DNA of 64,000 nucleotides from FLUQ01 sp031550605 (GTDB lineage: Bacteria > Desulfobacterota > Desulfovibrionia > Desulfovibrionales > Desulfovibrionaceae): assembly GCA_031550605.1 (NCBI GenBank), contig JAVBOK010000018.1, positions 28,598-92,597 on the forward strand. The letters run 5' to 3'. The number at the start of each line of letters is the position of its first letter. Position 1 is the first letter of the stretch. A program made the position numbers and the translations under genes. Shown here in pieces: positions 49,972 to 59,047 of the stretch. The notes under the pieces were generated by a model. It was not told where the DNA came from, searched no databases, and saw nothing but the letters and a program-made list of their open reading frames with translations.

Positions 49972-52239
49972 ATGCAGCAACGCCGAAAACCCGCCCCCCC
50001 CCAGCAGCAGCCCCTTCTGGATCCGCCCAGGGAGCTGAAAGGCTCGCTTGACCGCGTGGTGTTCCACAACCCGGACAACGGCTACACCGTGTTGCGCCTG
50101 AAGCTGTCGGGAAAAACCGATCTGGCCACCGTGGTCGGGCACATGGCCGACCCCCGTCCCGGCGAGGCATTGCTGATCAAAGGCCGCTGGGCCAGCCACC
50201 CCAAATTCGGCGACCAGTTCCAGATGGAATCCTACGAATGCCTGCTGCCCGCCGGGGCCGAGGGCATCCGCCATTACCTGGGGTCCGGGCTGATCAAGGG
50301 CGTGCGCTATTCCATGGCCGGCCGCATCGTGGACATGTTCGGCGAAGCCACCTTTACCGTGCTGGACGAAGAACCGGACCGGCTGCTCGCCGTGCCGGGC
50401 ATCGGGATCAAACTGCTGGATTCCATCAGAGCCGCCTGGGCAGAACACAGGGGCATCCGCGACCTGATCATGTTTCTGCAGCCCCACGGGGTTTCCACGG
50501 CCTATGCGGTGCGCATCTTCCGCCAGTACGGGGCGGAAGCGGTTTCCGTCGTGCGCGAAAACCCCTACCGCCTGGCCATGGACATCCACGGCATCGGTTT
50601 TCTGACCGCCGACGCCGTGGCCATGAAGCTGGGGTTCGCGCCGGATTCCGAACTGCGGGCGGAAGCGGGCCTGCTCTATACCCTGACCCGCCTGGCGGAC
50701 GAAGGGCACGTGTATTATCCCAAGGAAGCCCTGATCCAGGCCACGGCCGAATCCCTGGCCATCGAACCCGCCCTGGCGGAGCGCGCCCTGGCCGTTCTGG
50801 AAAGGGAAGAACGCGTGGTGCTGGAAGAGTTGCACGGCAACCCCGGCGCCAGACCCGCCGACATCGACGACGGGGACGACAGGGTCGCCGGCCACACCGG
50901 CGTGTACCTCAGCCGTTTTCATCATTACGAGGCGGGCATCGCGCATTATCTGCGCCGCGTCCTGCGCTCTCCCAAGGCCGTGCGTTTTGAAGACCCGGGC
51001 GAGGCCGTCGCGAAAACCCTGGCCGGCCTGGACATCACCCTGGCCCCGGAACAGGTTGACGCCGTGGCCACGGCCGTGGCCCAAAAAGTCCTGGTCATCA
51101 CCGGCGGACCAGGCACGGGCAAAACCACGGTCATCAACGCGGTGATCCGGACCTTCCTGGGGCAGAAGGCCCGCATTCTGCTGGCCGCGCCGACGGGCAG
51201 GGCAGCCAAACGCCTGTCCGAAACCAGCGGGCAGGAAGCCAGAACCATCCACCGTCTGCTGGAATACAGCCCCCGCGAGGACGGTTTCGCCAGAAACGAG
51301 GACAACCCCCTGGCCTGTACCCTGCTGGTGGTGGACGAAGCGTCCATGATGGACACCATGCTCATGTACCATCTGATGAAAGCCGTGCCCCTGGGGGCCA
51401 CGGTGATCTTCGTGGGGGACGTGAACCAGCTGCCCTCCGTGGGGCCGGGCAACGTGCTGCGCGACATCATCGCCTCGGAAGCCGTGCCCGTGGTGGAACT
51501 GACCGAAATTTTCCGCCAGGCGGCGGAAAGCGAAATCATCACCAACGCCCACCGCATCAACCACGGCGAAGCGCCCAATCTGGCCCCGCCCTCGGGCCGG
51601 CTGTCCGATTTTTATTTCATCCGCCAGGACGATCCGGAAAAAATCGCGGATTTCATTGTGGAACTGGTGCGCGACCACATCCCCCGCCGTTTCGGCCTGC
51701 ACCCCGTGGACGACATCCAGGTGCTTACCCCCATGCACAAGGGCTCCGCCGGGGCCGCCAATCTCAACGTCAAGCTCCAGGCCGCCCTGAATCCCGAGAC
51801 CGCCGGCCTGCAGCGCGGGGAACGCCGGTACCGCCTGGGCGACAAAATCATGCAGATCCGCAACAATTACGACAAGGACGTGTTCAACGGCGACATCGGC
51901 CGCATCGTCCACGTGGACACGGAAGACCGCGAAATCACCGCGCGCTTTGACGACCGCAACGTCATCTACGCCTCGGACGAATTGGACGAAATCGTGCCCG
52001 CCTACGCCATATCCGTGCACAAATCGCAGGGCTCCGAATACCCGGCCGTGGTTCTGCCCATCCTGACCCAGCATTACGTGCTGCTGCAGCGCAACCTTTT
52101 GTACACCGGCGTCACCCGCGGCCGCCGCCTGGTGGTGCTGGTCGGGGCCCCCAAAGCCGTGCACATGGCCGTGGCCAACAACAAAATGCAAAAACGCCAC
52201 ACCTGGCTGGCCCACCGGCTGGCTTTGGGAATGGGCTAG
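49972..52239 (+). CDS. recD2: RecD2-type ATP-dependent 5'-3' DNA helicase
   Basis: A 755-residue SF1B helicase. The N-terminal OB-like and helix-hairpin-helix regions (about 1-340; LLAVPGIGIKLLDSI, DIHGIGFLTADAVAMKLG) precede Walker A (ITGGPGTGKTTVINAV, about 378), LLVVDEASMMD, GDVNQLPSVGPG and the C-terminal YAISVHKSQGSEYPAVV. RecD2 acts in repair outside RecBCD. There is no convincing ribosome-binding site before ATG 49972; upstream in-frame sequence is repeat-derived and not protein-like. The stop codon TAG belongs to the left end of a MITE-like element. Confidence 0.92.
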   Translation: MQQRRKPAPPQQQPLLDPPRELKGSLDRVVFHNPDNGYTVLRLKLSGKTDLATVVGHMADPRPGEALLIKGRWASHPKFGDQFQMESYECLLPAGAEGIRHYLGSGLIKGVRYSMAGRIVDMFGEATFTVLDEEPDRLLAVPGIGIKLLDSIRAAWAEHRGIRDLIMFLQPHGVSTAYAVRIFRQYGAEAVSVVRENPYRLAMDIHGIGFLTADAVAMKLGFAPDSELRAEAGLLYTLTRLADEGHVYYPKEALIQATAESLAIEPALAERALAVLEREERVVLEELHGNPGARPADIDDGDDRVAGHTGVYLSRFHHYEAGIAHYLRRVLRSPKAVRFEDPGEAVAKTLAGLDITLAPEQVDAVATAVAQKVLVITGGPGTGKTTVINAVIRTFLGQKARILLAAPTGRAAKRLSETSGQEARTIHRLLEYSPREDGFARNEDNPLACTLLVVDEASMMDTMLMYHLMKAVPLGATVIFVGDVNQLPSVGPGNVLRDIIASEAVPVVELTEIFRQAAESEIITNAHRINHGEAPNLAPPSGRLSDFYFIRQDDPEKIADFIVELVRDHIPRRFGLHPVDDIQVLTPMHKGSAGAANLNVKLQAALNPETAGLQRGERRYRLGDKIMQIRNNYDKDVFNGDIGRIVHVDTEDREITARFDDRNVIYASDELDEIVPAYAISVHKSQGSEYPAVVLPILTQHYVLLQRNLLYTGVTRGRRLVVLVGAPKAVHMAVANNKMQKRHTWLAHRLALGMG

Positions 52240-52411
52240 TGTCGCGTTCACGAAATAAATTTGATGTATTTTACCTGACCCAAGCGACACTGGGAGCGCC
52301 GGGCGCCAGCCAGGAGCGCCGCCGAAGGCGGCGTGAGTGAGCCGAAAACCACGTTTTTCGGCGAACGATCTTTCACGAAATAGCTACAGCTATTTCGTGA
52401 ACATCACACTA
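52237..52411. mobile_element. MITE-like element with inverted ends
   Basis: The 175-bp segment begins TAGTGTCGCGTTCACGAAATA and ends with a near-exact inverted copy (TATTTCGTGAACATCACACTA), 17 of 21 positions complementary, each within CTAG. Inside are hairpins GCCGCCGAAGGCGGC, GCCGAAAACC..GTTTTTCGGC and a perfect 14-bp stem at 52372-52401 built from the same GTTCACGAAATA-like end. There is no coding capacity. It looks like a non-autonomous transposable element. Confidence 0.65.
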
Positions 52412-52495
52412 GAAAGGCAGGCGAAGGAGGGGGACCCTTTTTGCAGAAAGCCCCCCGCGCCTTCCCATCACCGAAAACCTCTGACAGGGTGAAGC

Positions 52496-54022
52496 ATGGT
52501 CATAAAAACAACTCGAGTGCACGCTGCCGCGGATCCGGGAAATCCGACCCTCCGACGGAAGCCCGGATGGCGGCGCCCTCCGGCGGCCGCGGCCATGATC
52601 CTCTTCCTGCTGCTGGCTCTGTCGGGCTGCGTGACGCGGTATACGGGGCCGGACCTCACGGACCCGGCGGCCACCGACGCCGTGGTCTGCGCGGATCTGG
52701 TCGCTTTGCCCCAGGACCTGCGGCCGTACGCCGACAAGGCCGGGCCGGGGCGTCTGCTGCTCGATCCGGATGCGCAAAGGGCCGAGGACGCGCGCTTCAA
52801 CACGCGTTTTTTCGCCCCCTGGAAGCTGACCCGCCCCAGCGTGACGGCCGATGCCCTGTTCGAGGCCACAAAGCATGATCCGGCCACGATGTACACGTCG
52901 AACCTGCGCCCCCTCTCGCCGGAGCGATGGCGGGAACTGGTCGCGAACTGCAATCGCGAAGGGTATGCCGGCCGGTCCGGCGCGGTGCGCCCTGCCATTA
53001 CCGTGGCCAACGTCAATTTGCGGCGCATGCCCACCGACCTGCCGTATTTCGACTATCCCCGCAAAGGCGGCGAAGGGTTTCCCTTTGACTATTTTCAGGT
53101 TTCCTCGCTGCACCTGGGCTGGCCGGTGGCCATCATCCACGCATCCCGCGACGGGGCCTGGGTCTATGTGGAAAACCGGCTTTTTTCCGGCTGGGCGCCG
53201 GCGGAAAGCGTGGCCGTGGTTGACGCGGACTTCATGAAGTTCTGGCAGAGCGCGCCTCTGGCGGCCATCCTCAGGGACAGGACGCAGCTGCAGCCGGACC
53301 GCGCCGCGCCGGATGCGGCAACCGGCCGCCCCCTGCCCGCGACGGCCAATATCGGCGCGGTGTTCCCCCGCGCGACAGCGGCATGGGGGGCCGGGCCGGA
53401 CGGCGGATGCACCGTGATGTACCCGGCGCGGGCCGCGAACGGCATGGCGATCATACGCAGCGCGCATCTGCCGCCCGGCCAGGCCGCGCCCAAACCTCTG
53501 GCGCTGACGCCGGGGACCATCGCCGCCGTCGGCAACGCCATGATGGGGCAGCCCTACGGCTGGGGCGGGCTGTTCGGCGACCGCGACTGCTCGGCCATGA
53601 CCAAGGATTTGTTCACGCCCTTCGGCATCTGGCTGCCGCGCAATTCCATCAACCAGAACCGCATGGGGCGTCCGGTCACGGTCACCGGGCTGGCGCCGGA
53701 CGAAAAAGAACGGCGCATCATGGCCGAGGGGGTCCCCTTCTTCTCTCTGGTGACCATGAAGGGGCACGTGGGCCTGTATCTGGGCCCCTGGCAGGTGCGG
53801 GGCAAAGAGGTTCCGGTGATGTTCCACAACGTCTGGGGCGTGCGGGTCACGGACCCCCTGCGGCTGAACGCCGACGGCACCCACCCCGCGGGCCGCGCGA
53901 TCATCGGCAAGGCCGTGGTCACGACCCTGCGGCCCGGCGCGGAACATTCGCTGCGTACCAGCCCGGCCAGCATTCTGGACCGCATCGACGGCCTGAGCAT
54001 CCTGCCGGAACAGACGAAGTAG
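52496..54022 (+). CDS. NlpC/P60 cysteine peptidase lipoprotein with SH3 domains
   Basis: A 508-residue protein. A long basic N-terminus precedes a hydrophobic stretch and the lipobox LALSGC (Cys at about 46), so it is an exported lipoprotein. SH3-like regions follow (about 150-340; VNLRRMPTDLPYF, WVYVENRLFSGWAP). The NlpC/P60 catalytic domain has Cys in GDRDCSAMTKDLF, His in MKGHVGLYLG and a third polar residue in MFHNVWG. It should cut peptidoglycan peptides. A similar architecture is known from D. vulgaris. ATG 52496 follows AGGGTGA; ATG 52595 is too close to the helix and lacks a site. Confidence 0.88.
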   Translation: MVIKTTRVHAAADPGNPTLRRKPGWRRPPAAAAMILFLLLALSGCVTRYTGPDLTDPAATDAVVCADLVALPQDLRPYADKAGPGRLLLDPDAQRAEDARFNTRFFAPWKLTRPSVTADALFEATKHDPATMYTSNLRPLSPERWRELVANCNREGYAGRSGAVRPAITVANVNLRRMPTDLPYFDYPRKGGEGFPFDYFQVSSLHLGWPVAIIHASRDGAWVYVENRLFSGWAPAESVAVVDADFMKFWQSAPLAAILRDRTQLQPDRAAPDAATGRPLPATANIGAVFPRATAAWGAGPDGGCTVMYPARAANGMAIIRSAHLPPGQAAPKPLALTPGTIAAVGNAMMGQPYGWGGLFGDRDCSAMTKDLFTPFGIWLPRNSINQNRMGRPVTVTGLAPDEKERRIMAEGVPFFSLVTMKGHVGLYLGPWQVRGKEVPVMFHNVWGVRVTDPLRLNADGTHPAGRAIIGKAVVTTLRPGAEHSLRTSPASILDRIDGLSILPEQTK

Positions 54023-54243
54023 GCGCGATTGCGGCGCAAGGGGGGCTTTCGCCATGCCCGGCGGGATGTTGCCGGGTCCGGGCCGCCGGCCGCGGGCGCG
54101 GGCACGGCAGAGGGCGGAGAACAGGGCGGCGCGGCCGCGCCCCTTTGCGGACGAAGGGTGATTTCAGACCGGAACGGCTGCTTTTTTCCGCCGCAGGCAA
54201 GAGCATTGCCAAGAGGCCGCCGGTGGTATACAGGCACCCGAAC

Positions 54244-55647
54244 ATGGCCCGCACACTGTTCGCGCCCGGCGCGCGGTTCACGCTTGTAACCCTTGGCTGC
54301 AAGGTCAACCAGTATGAAAGCCACGCCCTGCGCGAGGCCTGGCTGGCCCGCGGCCTTGTCGAAGCATCCCGCATTGCGGATGCGGATTTCGTGTGCGTCA
54401 ATTCCTGCGCGGTCACGGCCAGGGCCGTGGCCGACGTGCGCGCGGCGGTGCGCCGCGCCGGCCGGGACGCGCCGCGCGCCGCCGTCATCCTGACCGGCTG
54501 CGCCGCCCGGCTGCTGCGCGACGAGTTGGCCGACCTGCCCGCCGGCACCGTTGTCATCCCTCAAGCAAGCAAGGCCGACCTGCTGTCTCTGAACCTCCTT
54601 TCCCATCGCGCGGGCCGGGGGACCGATCCCCACGGCGTAGAGTCCCCGGAGGCAGCGCCCCCCGGGCCGCCGGAACCATCCCCCCCCTGCTATCCCCCTT
54701 TCGCCGTTGCCGGCTACGACCGCTCGCGCGCGCTGGTCAAGGTGCAGGAAGGCTGTTCCCACCGCTGCACCTACTGCATCGTGCCCCTGACCCGGGGCCC
54801 CTCGCGCAGCCGCCCGTTGCGGGACACCCTGGCCGAGGTCCGGCGGCTGCTGGATGCGGGTTTTCGCGAAATCACGCTTTCGGGCATCAATCTGGCCCAG
54901 TATGGCCGGGACTCCGCGCCGCCCCATGATTTCTGGGATCTGACGGCGCATCTGGACGCGGCGCTGGCCCCGGAATGGGCGGGCCGCGCGCGGCTGCGCC
55001 TGAGCTCTCTGGAGCCGGGCCAGCTCGGCCCCAAGGCGCTGGACACCCTGGCGAAAGCGGCGCTTGTCGCCCCGCACATCCACCTGTCGCTGCAAAGCGG
55101 CAGCTCTTCCGTGCTGCGGCGCATGGGCCGGGGGCATTACGATCCGGCCGCGCTGCCGGATTTTTGCGCGGCGCTTGCCCGCATCTGGCCGCGTTTCGGA
55201 CTGGGCGCGGACATCCTGAGCGGGTTCCCCGGCGAAACGGACGCGGAAGCGCTGGAAACGGAAACCCTGGTCAAAGCCCTGCCGTTCACCTATGCCCACG
55301 TCTTTCCGTATTCGCCCCGGCCGGGGACGCCCGCCGCGTCCTGGCCCGGACAGGCGGATGCGCGGGTGAAGAAAACCCGGTCCGCCCGCCTGCGCCGCCT
55401 GCTGGCCGGGAAAAAAGAGGCTTTTTTGCGCGGCTGCCTCAGTCTGCCCCGGGTATTCGTGGCCTGCGAAGGGTCCGCAAACCCGGACGGAGAAAGCATG
55501 GCGGATGCGGGCGGAGTCAATGAATTTTACAGCGACTGCCTGTTCGCCCCTTCCGCCCGGCCAGCGCCGGAACTGCGGCGTTCCCTGGTCCCGGCCAGAC
55601 CCGCGGGCGTGGACAAAGGAAGGCTTCTCGTAACCTATATCGCATAG
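54244..55647 (+). CDS. mtaB: tRNA t6A37 methylthiotransferase MtaB
   Basis: A 467-residue radical-SAM enzyme. The N-terminal MTTase domain holds three cluster cysteines (TLGCKVNQYES, VNSCAVTARA, LTGCAARL). The radical-SAM motif is GCSHRCTYCIVPLTRGPSRS. A TRAM-like C-terminus ends the protein. CKVNQYES and the SxxPCTYC-like context fit MtaB (YqeV) more than MiaB. It adds a methylthio group to t6A37 in tRNA. A Pro-rich insert (about 130-155) is longer than usual. The start lacks a good ribosome-binding site but matches the family N-terminus. Confidence 0.88.
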   Translation: MARTLFAPGARFTLVTLGCKVNQYESHALREAWLARGLVEASRIADADFVCVNSCAVTARAVADVRAAVRRAGRDAPRAAVILTGCAARLLRDELADLPAGTVVIPQASKADLLSLNLLSHRAGRGTDPHGVESPEAAPPGPPEPSPPCYPPFAVAGYDRSRALVKVQEGCSHRCTYCIVPLTRGPSRSRPLRDTLAEVRRLLDAGFREITLSGINLAQYGRDSAPPHDFWDLTAHLDAALAPEWAGRARLRLSSLEPGQLGPKALDTLAKAALVAPHIHLSLQSGSSSVLRRMGRGHYDPAALPDFCAALARIWPRFGLGADILSGFPGETDAEALETETLVKALPFTYAHVFPYSPRPGTPAASWPGQADARVKKTRSARLRRLLAGKKEAFLRGCLSLPRVFVACEGSANPDGESMADAGGVNEFYSDCLFAPSARPAPELRRSLVPARPAGVDKGRLLVTYIA

Positions 55648-55757
55648 GCGGGATTCACTTTTCCCCGCTATGGCGCTAGTGTCTTGTTGCAAAAATTCCG
55701 CTTCCCGTTTTGTGAGGAATGCCTGCTCCAGGATTGCCCATATCCCGAGGATACCCC

Positions 55758-57548
55758 ATGCTGCAGCGCATACAGCCGTTCGTTGTCCGCTACACGAACA
55801 TCATCGCCACGGTGACCGGCATCGACATTGAAGTCGTTGACGCGAGTCTGATCCGCGTGGCGGGCACGGGCATATACGAGCAGGGGGTGGGCAAAAGCCT
55901 CGAGGAAGCGGGCCAGGTGTACCGCCACGCCCTGAACAGCCGCGAAACCGTGTACATCGAGACGCCCAAGGCCCATCCCATCTGCCAGGGATGCCCCACC
56001 CGCGGCGACTGCCGTGAAACCCTGTGCCTGTGCACGCCCATTGTTTCGGGCAAACAGATTTTGGGCATTATCGGCATGGTCTGCTTTACCGTGCACGAGC
56101 GGGTGCGGGTGATGGTGCAAAAACGCGTGTTCATCGATTTTGTCGAGCAAATGGCCGAGGGCATCGCCCGGGAAGCCCAAAGCCAGATGCAGCAGGAACG
56201 CACGGACAATCTGCTGAGCACGTTGCTGCAGATCGTGGATACCAACAGCCGGGGCATCCTGATCCTGAACGCCGAAGGCGGCATCGCCTACTGCAACGAC
56301 ACCGCGCGGCAGGAACTGGGCCTGGAGAAGAACGGCTCCCCGCAGGATGTCACCGTGAAAAAGACCGGGGACACTCTGTCGGACATGGATGAATTCGAGG
56401 TCCGCATCGGCGGGCGGACCATCCTGATCGTGGGGCAGCTTTCGCCTCTGGCTTCCGAGGATCCGGCCTACACCTCGGTGCTGGTTTTCGATTCGCTTCC
56501 CAGCCTGACCGAACGCCTTTCCGCCATGACCGCCGCCACGAAAAGCACGGGGGGCCTGTCCGCCATTCTGGGCGACAGCCGGCCCCTGCGCATGTTGGCC
56601 AAAAAAGTGCGCCAGATCGCCCGCACCCCCTCCACCGTGCTGATTACCGGAGAATCCGGCACCGGCAAGGAACTGTTCGCCCGGGCCATCCACGCGGAAA
56701 GCGACCGGGCCGACAAGCCCTTTATCGCCGTCAACTGCGGGGCCATACCGGATGCGCTGCTGGAAAGCGAACTGTTCGGCTATGTGCGCGGGGCCTTCAC
56801 CGGCGCCAACCCTTCCGGCCGGATCGGCAAGTTCGAACTGGCCCACAGCGGGGTCATCTTTCTGGACGAAATCGGGGCCATGCCCCTGTATCTGCAGGTC
56901 AAACTGCTGCGGGTGCTGCAGGAACGCTGCATCATCCGGCTGGGATCCAACCGCCGGGTGGATATTGACGTGCGGGTCATCGCGGCCACCAACGAGGATC
57001 TGCCGGAACTGATCCGCCAGAACATGTTCCGCGACGACCTGTATTACCGCCTGAACGTCATCCCCCTGGAGATCCCCCCTCTGCGCGAGCGGCAGGAAGA
57101 TATCCCCATTCTGGCCCGGTACTTTCTGGACAAATACTGCAACCGCTTCGGCAAGCCCGCGGGCCGCCTGCCGGAAAGCGTGCTGGATCTTTTCGCCGCG
57201 TATCCCTGGCCGGGCAACGTGCGCGAGTTCGAAAACGTGATGGAATATCTTGCCAACATCATGCCCGGCGGCGGCACGGTCACCCTGTCTTTGCTGCCGC
57301 CCAAAATCCGCCAGACGGGGGAACGGGCCAGGGCCGCCGCCGCGCCCCCCGCCCCCGCCGCCGAAACGGCGGCGCCGGGCGGACCGGACACGCCGCCCAT
57401 CCTGCCCCTGGCCATGGTGGAGCAAAACGCCATCCGCGCAGCCCTGGCCCGCTACGGCACCGACACCCGGGGCAAACAGGAAGCCGCCAACGCCCTGGGC
57501 ATCGGTATTGCCACCCTGTACCGGAAAGTGAAAACCCCCCCGCCATGA
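55758..57548 (+). CDS. Sigma-54-dependent transcriptional activator with Cys-rich sensory N-terminus
   Basis: A 596-residue enhancer-binding protein starting six bases after GAGGA. Residues 1-130 are a sensory domain with five cysteines clustered at 76, 79, 85, 90 and 92 (CQGCPTRGDCRETLCLC). A PAS-like domain follows (about 155-250). The AAA+ domain (about 265-500) has Walker A GESGTGKE and the sigma-54 contact loop GAFTGA (345-350). A Fis-type HTH ends the protein (RGKQEAANALGIGIATLYRK). It very probably controls the dpaL operon 275 bases downstream, whose sigma-54 promoter and paired upstream sites match. An ATG at 55719 is the alternative start. Confidence 0.92.
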   Translation: MLQRIQPFVVRYTNIIATVTGIDIEVVDASLIRVAGTGIYEQGVGKSLEEAGQVYRHALNSRETVYIETPKAHPICQGCPTRGDCRETLCLCTPIVSGKQILGIIGMVCFTVHERVRVMVQKRVFIDFVEQMAEGIAREAQSQMQQERTDNLLSTLLQIVDTNSRGILILNAEGGIAYCNDTARQELGLEKNGSPQDVTVKKTGDTLSDMDEFEVRIGGRTILIVGQLSPLASEDPAYTSVLVFDSLPSLTERLSAMTAATKSTGGLSAILGDSRPLRMLAKKVRQIARTPSTVLITGESGTGKELFARAIHAESDRADKPFIAVNCGAIPDALLESELFGYVRGAFTGANPSGRIGKFELAHSGVIFLDEIGAMPLYLQVKLLRVLQERCIIRLGSNRRVDIDVRVIAATNEDLPELIRQNMFRDDLYYRLNVIPLEIPPLRERQEDIPILARYFLDKYCNRFGKPAGRLPESVLDLFAAYPWPGNVREFENVMEYLANIMPGGGTVTLSLLPPKIRQTGERARAAAAPPAPAAETAAPGGPDTPPILPLAMVEQNAIRAALARYGTDTRGKQEAANALGIGIATLYRKVKTPPP

Positions 57549-57624
57549 GCACGCCCGTCCTTGTCCCATAGCCGCCCGGAGCCGGGTGCGCTCCGCGCTG
57601 CCTGTCATTCCCGCTCATTCTCTT

Positions 57625-57674
57625 TTTGATAAATACTCCCGCCACATTTTTCTCACTTTGATAATTTTATCAAA
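57625..57674 (+). promoter_or_regulatory. Paired TTTGATAA upstream activator sites
   Basis: A perfect 18-base palindrome, TTTGATAATTTTATCAAA, lies at 57657-57674. A single TTTGATAA half-site lies at 57625-57632, exactly 32 bases (about three helical turns) upstream. They are 80-130 bases before the sigma-54 promoter, the usual place for an enhancer-binding protein. Confidence 0.65.
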
Positions 57675-57756
57675 ACGAGAATCCCCCGCGCCCTTCCCGT
57701 AGCGGGCATTCCGCTCATAACAAAGGAATATTCCTTGCCTTTCCGGAAAAATGATC

Positions 57757-57773
57757 TTGGCCCCGATCTTGCT
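57757..57773 (+). promoter_or_regulatory. Sigma-54 promoter of the dpaL operon
   Basis: TTGGCCCCGATCTTGCT matches TTGGCACG-N4-TTGCW. The invariant GG (57759-57760) and GC (57771-57772) are separated by the required 10 bases. Transcription should start near 57784, about 40 bases before the GTG start of dpaL. Confidence 0.8.
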
Positions 57774-57823
57774 ATTTCCCCTCAAAGCCGGGCACCCTGC
57801 CCGGCCAACGACGAGGAGGTTCT

Positions 57824-59047
57824 GTGAACAGTATCCGTTTCTTCCATAACACCGACAAGCGCGCGGCAGGACACGGCGCTTCGCTCGCCGATTTCAGCGA
57901 CGATGCGGCCCGCCGCGTCCGTGATTTCCACCGCAGTTTCCCCGAATACGCCGAAACCCCGCTGACCGGGCTGCCCGGCCTGGCCGGGGCCCTTGGTGTC
58001 GGGTCGATTTTCGTCAAGGACGAATCCAAGCGCTTCGGCCTGAACGCCTTCAAGGTACTGGGCGGCGCATACGCCATCGGCCATCTGCTGGCGGACAAAC
58101 TGGGCCGGCCCCTTGAAAGCGCGGGCCGCGACGTGCTGCGCGCTTCCGAAACGAAACGGCAGTTGGGCTCCATCACCTTTGCCACGGCCACCGACGGCAA
58201 CCACGGCCGGGGGGTCGCCTGGACCGCCCGGCAATTGGGATTCGGCGCTGCCGTTTATATGCCCCGGGGCGCCGCGCAGACGCGGGTGGACAACATTCTG
58301 GCCACGGGCGCTTCCTGCACGGTGACGGATCTCAATTACGACGACGCGGTGCGCCTGGCCAACGCCAACGCCGAAAAAAACGGCTGGATCATGGTTCAGG
58401 ACACGGCCTGGGAAGGATATGAGGATATCCCCCGCTGGATCATGCAGGGCTATATGACGCTGGCCGTGGAAGCGCTGGAGCAGCTGCGCGGCCAGGGGAT
58501 CAACGCCCCCACGCACCTGTTCCTGCAGGCCGGCGTCGGGTCTTTCGCCGGCGCGGTTCTGGGATATTTCGCCTCCGCCCTGGGCGATGCGATGCCCCTG
58601 ACCACCATCGTGGAACCGCACAAAGCCAACTGCATCCATACGTCCATGACCGCGCGGGACGGCAGGCCCCACAACGTCACCGGCGATCTTGACACCCTGA
58701 TGGCCGGCCTGGCCTGCGGCGAACCCAGCACCATCAGCTGGGGCGTGCTGCGCGACTATGCCGCGGCCTCCGTTTCCTGCCCCGACTACATCGCCGCCAA
58801 CGGCATGCGCATTCTGGGATCCCCCCTGCCCGGCGACACCCAGGTCATCTCCGGCGAATCCGGGGCCGTAACCACCGGCATTCTGGAATACGTCATGACC
58901 CGGCCCCAGGCCGCGCCCATGCGCGAAGCCCTGGGCCTGGGGCCCGATTCCATTGTCCTTCTCATCAGTACGGAAGGGGATACGTCCCCGCAGACATACC
59001 GTGACGTTGTATGGCACGGCACCTATCCCGACGGAGGCGAAGCATGA
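57824..59047 (+). CDS. dpaL: Diaminopropionate ammonia-lyase
   Basis: A 407-residue PLP enzyme with a GTG start right after GAGGAGG. The PLP-binding Lys77 is in RFGLNAFKVLGG, and Asp124 in TATDGNHGRGVAW and Asp193 in VQDTAWEGYE align with the catalytic acids of the E. coli enzyme (YgeX). It converts D- or L-2,3-diaminopropionate to pyruvate and two ammonia molecules. It is the first gene of the sigma-54-controlled operon and overlaps the next gene by four bases. The length and motifs are fully typical. Confidence 0.94.
   Translation: MNSIRFFHNTDKRAAGHGASLADFSDDAARRVRDFHRSFPEYAETPLTGLPGLAGALGVGSIFVKDESKRFGLNAFKVLGGAYAIGHLLADKLGRPLESAGRDVLRASETKRQLGSITFATATDGNHGRGVAWTARQLGFGAAVYMPRGAAQTRVDNILATGASCTVTDLNYDDAVRLANANAEKNGWIMVQDTAWEGYEDIPRWIMQGYMTLAVEALEQLRGQGINAPTHLFLQAGVGSFAGAVLGYFASALGDAMPLTTIVEPHKANCIHTSMTARDGRPHNVTGDLDTLMAGLACGEPSTISWGVLRDYAAASVSCPDYIAANGMRILGSPLPGDTQVISGESGAVTTGILEYVMTRPQAAPMREALGLGPDSIVLLISTEGDTSPQTYRDVVWHGTYPDGGEA

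Larger units (their letters stand above)
57549..57823 (+). other. Regulatory gap upstream of the dpaL operon
   Basis: The gap has no gene. Its 57610-57740 part is AT-rich against a GC-rich background. It holds the TTTGATAA sites, a GGAATATTCC palindrome (57725-57734) and the -24/-12 promoter, each listed or named here. Confidence 0.7.

Noticed and set aside
53383..54243. N-terminal extension of MtaB by about 287 codons
   Set aside because: It overlaps the NlpC/P60 gene in another frame. The MTTase family start matches ATG 54244.
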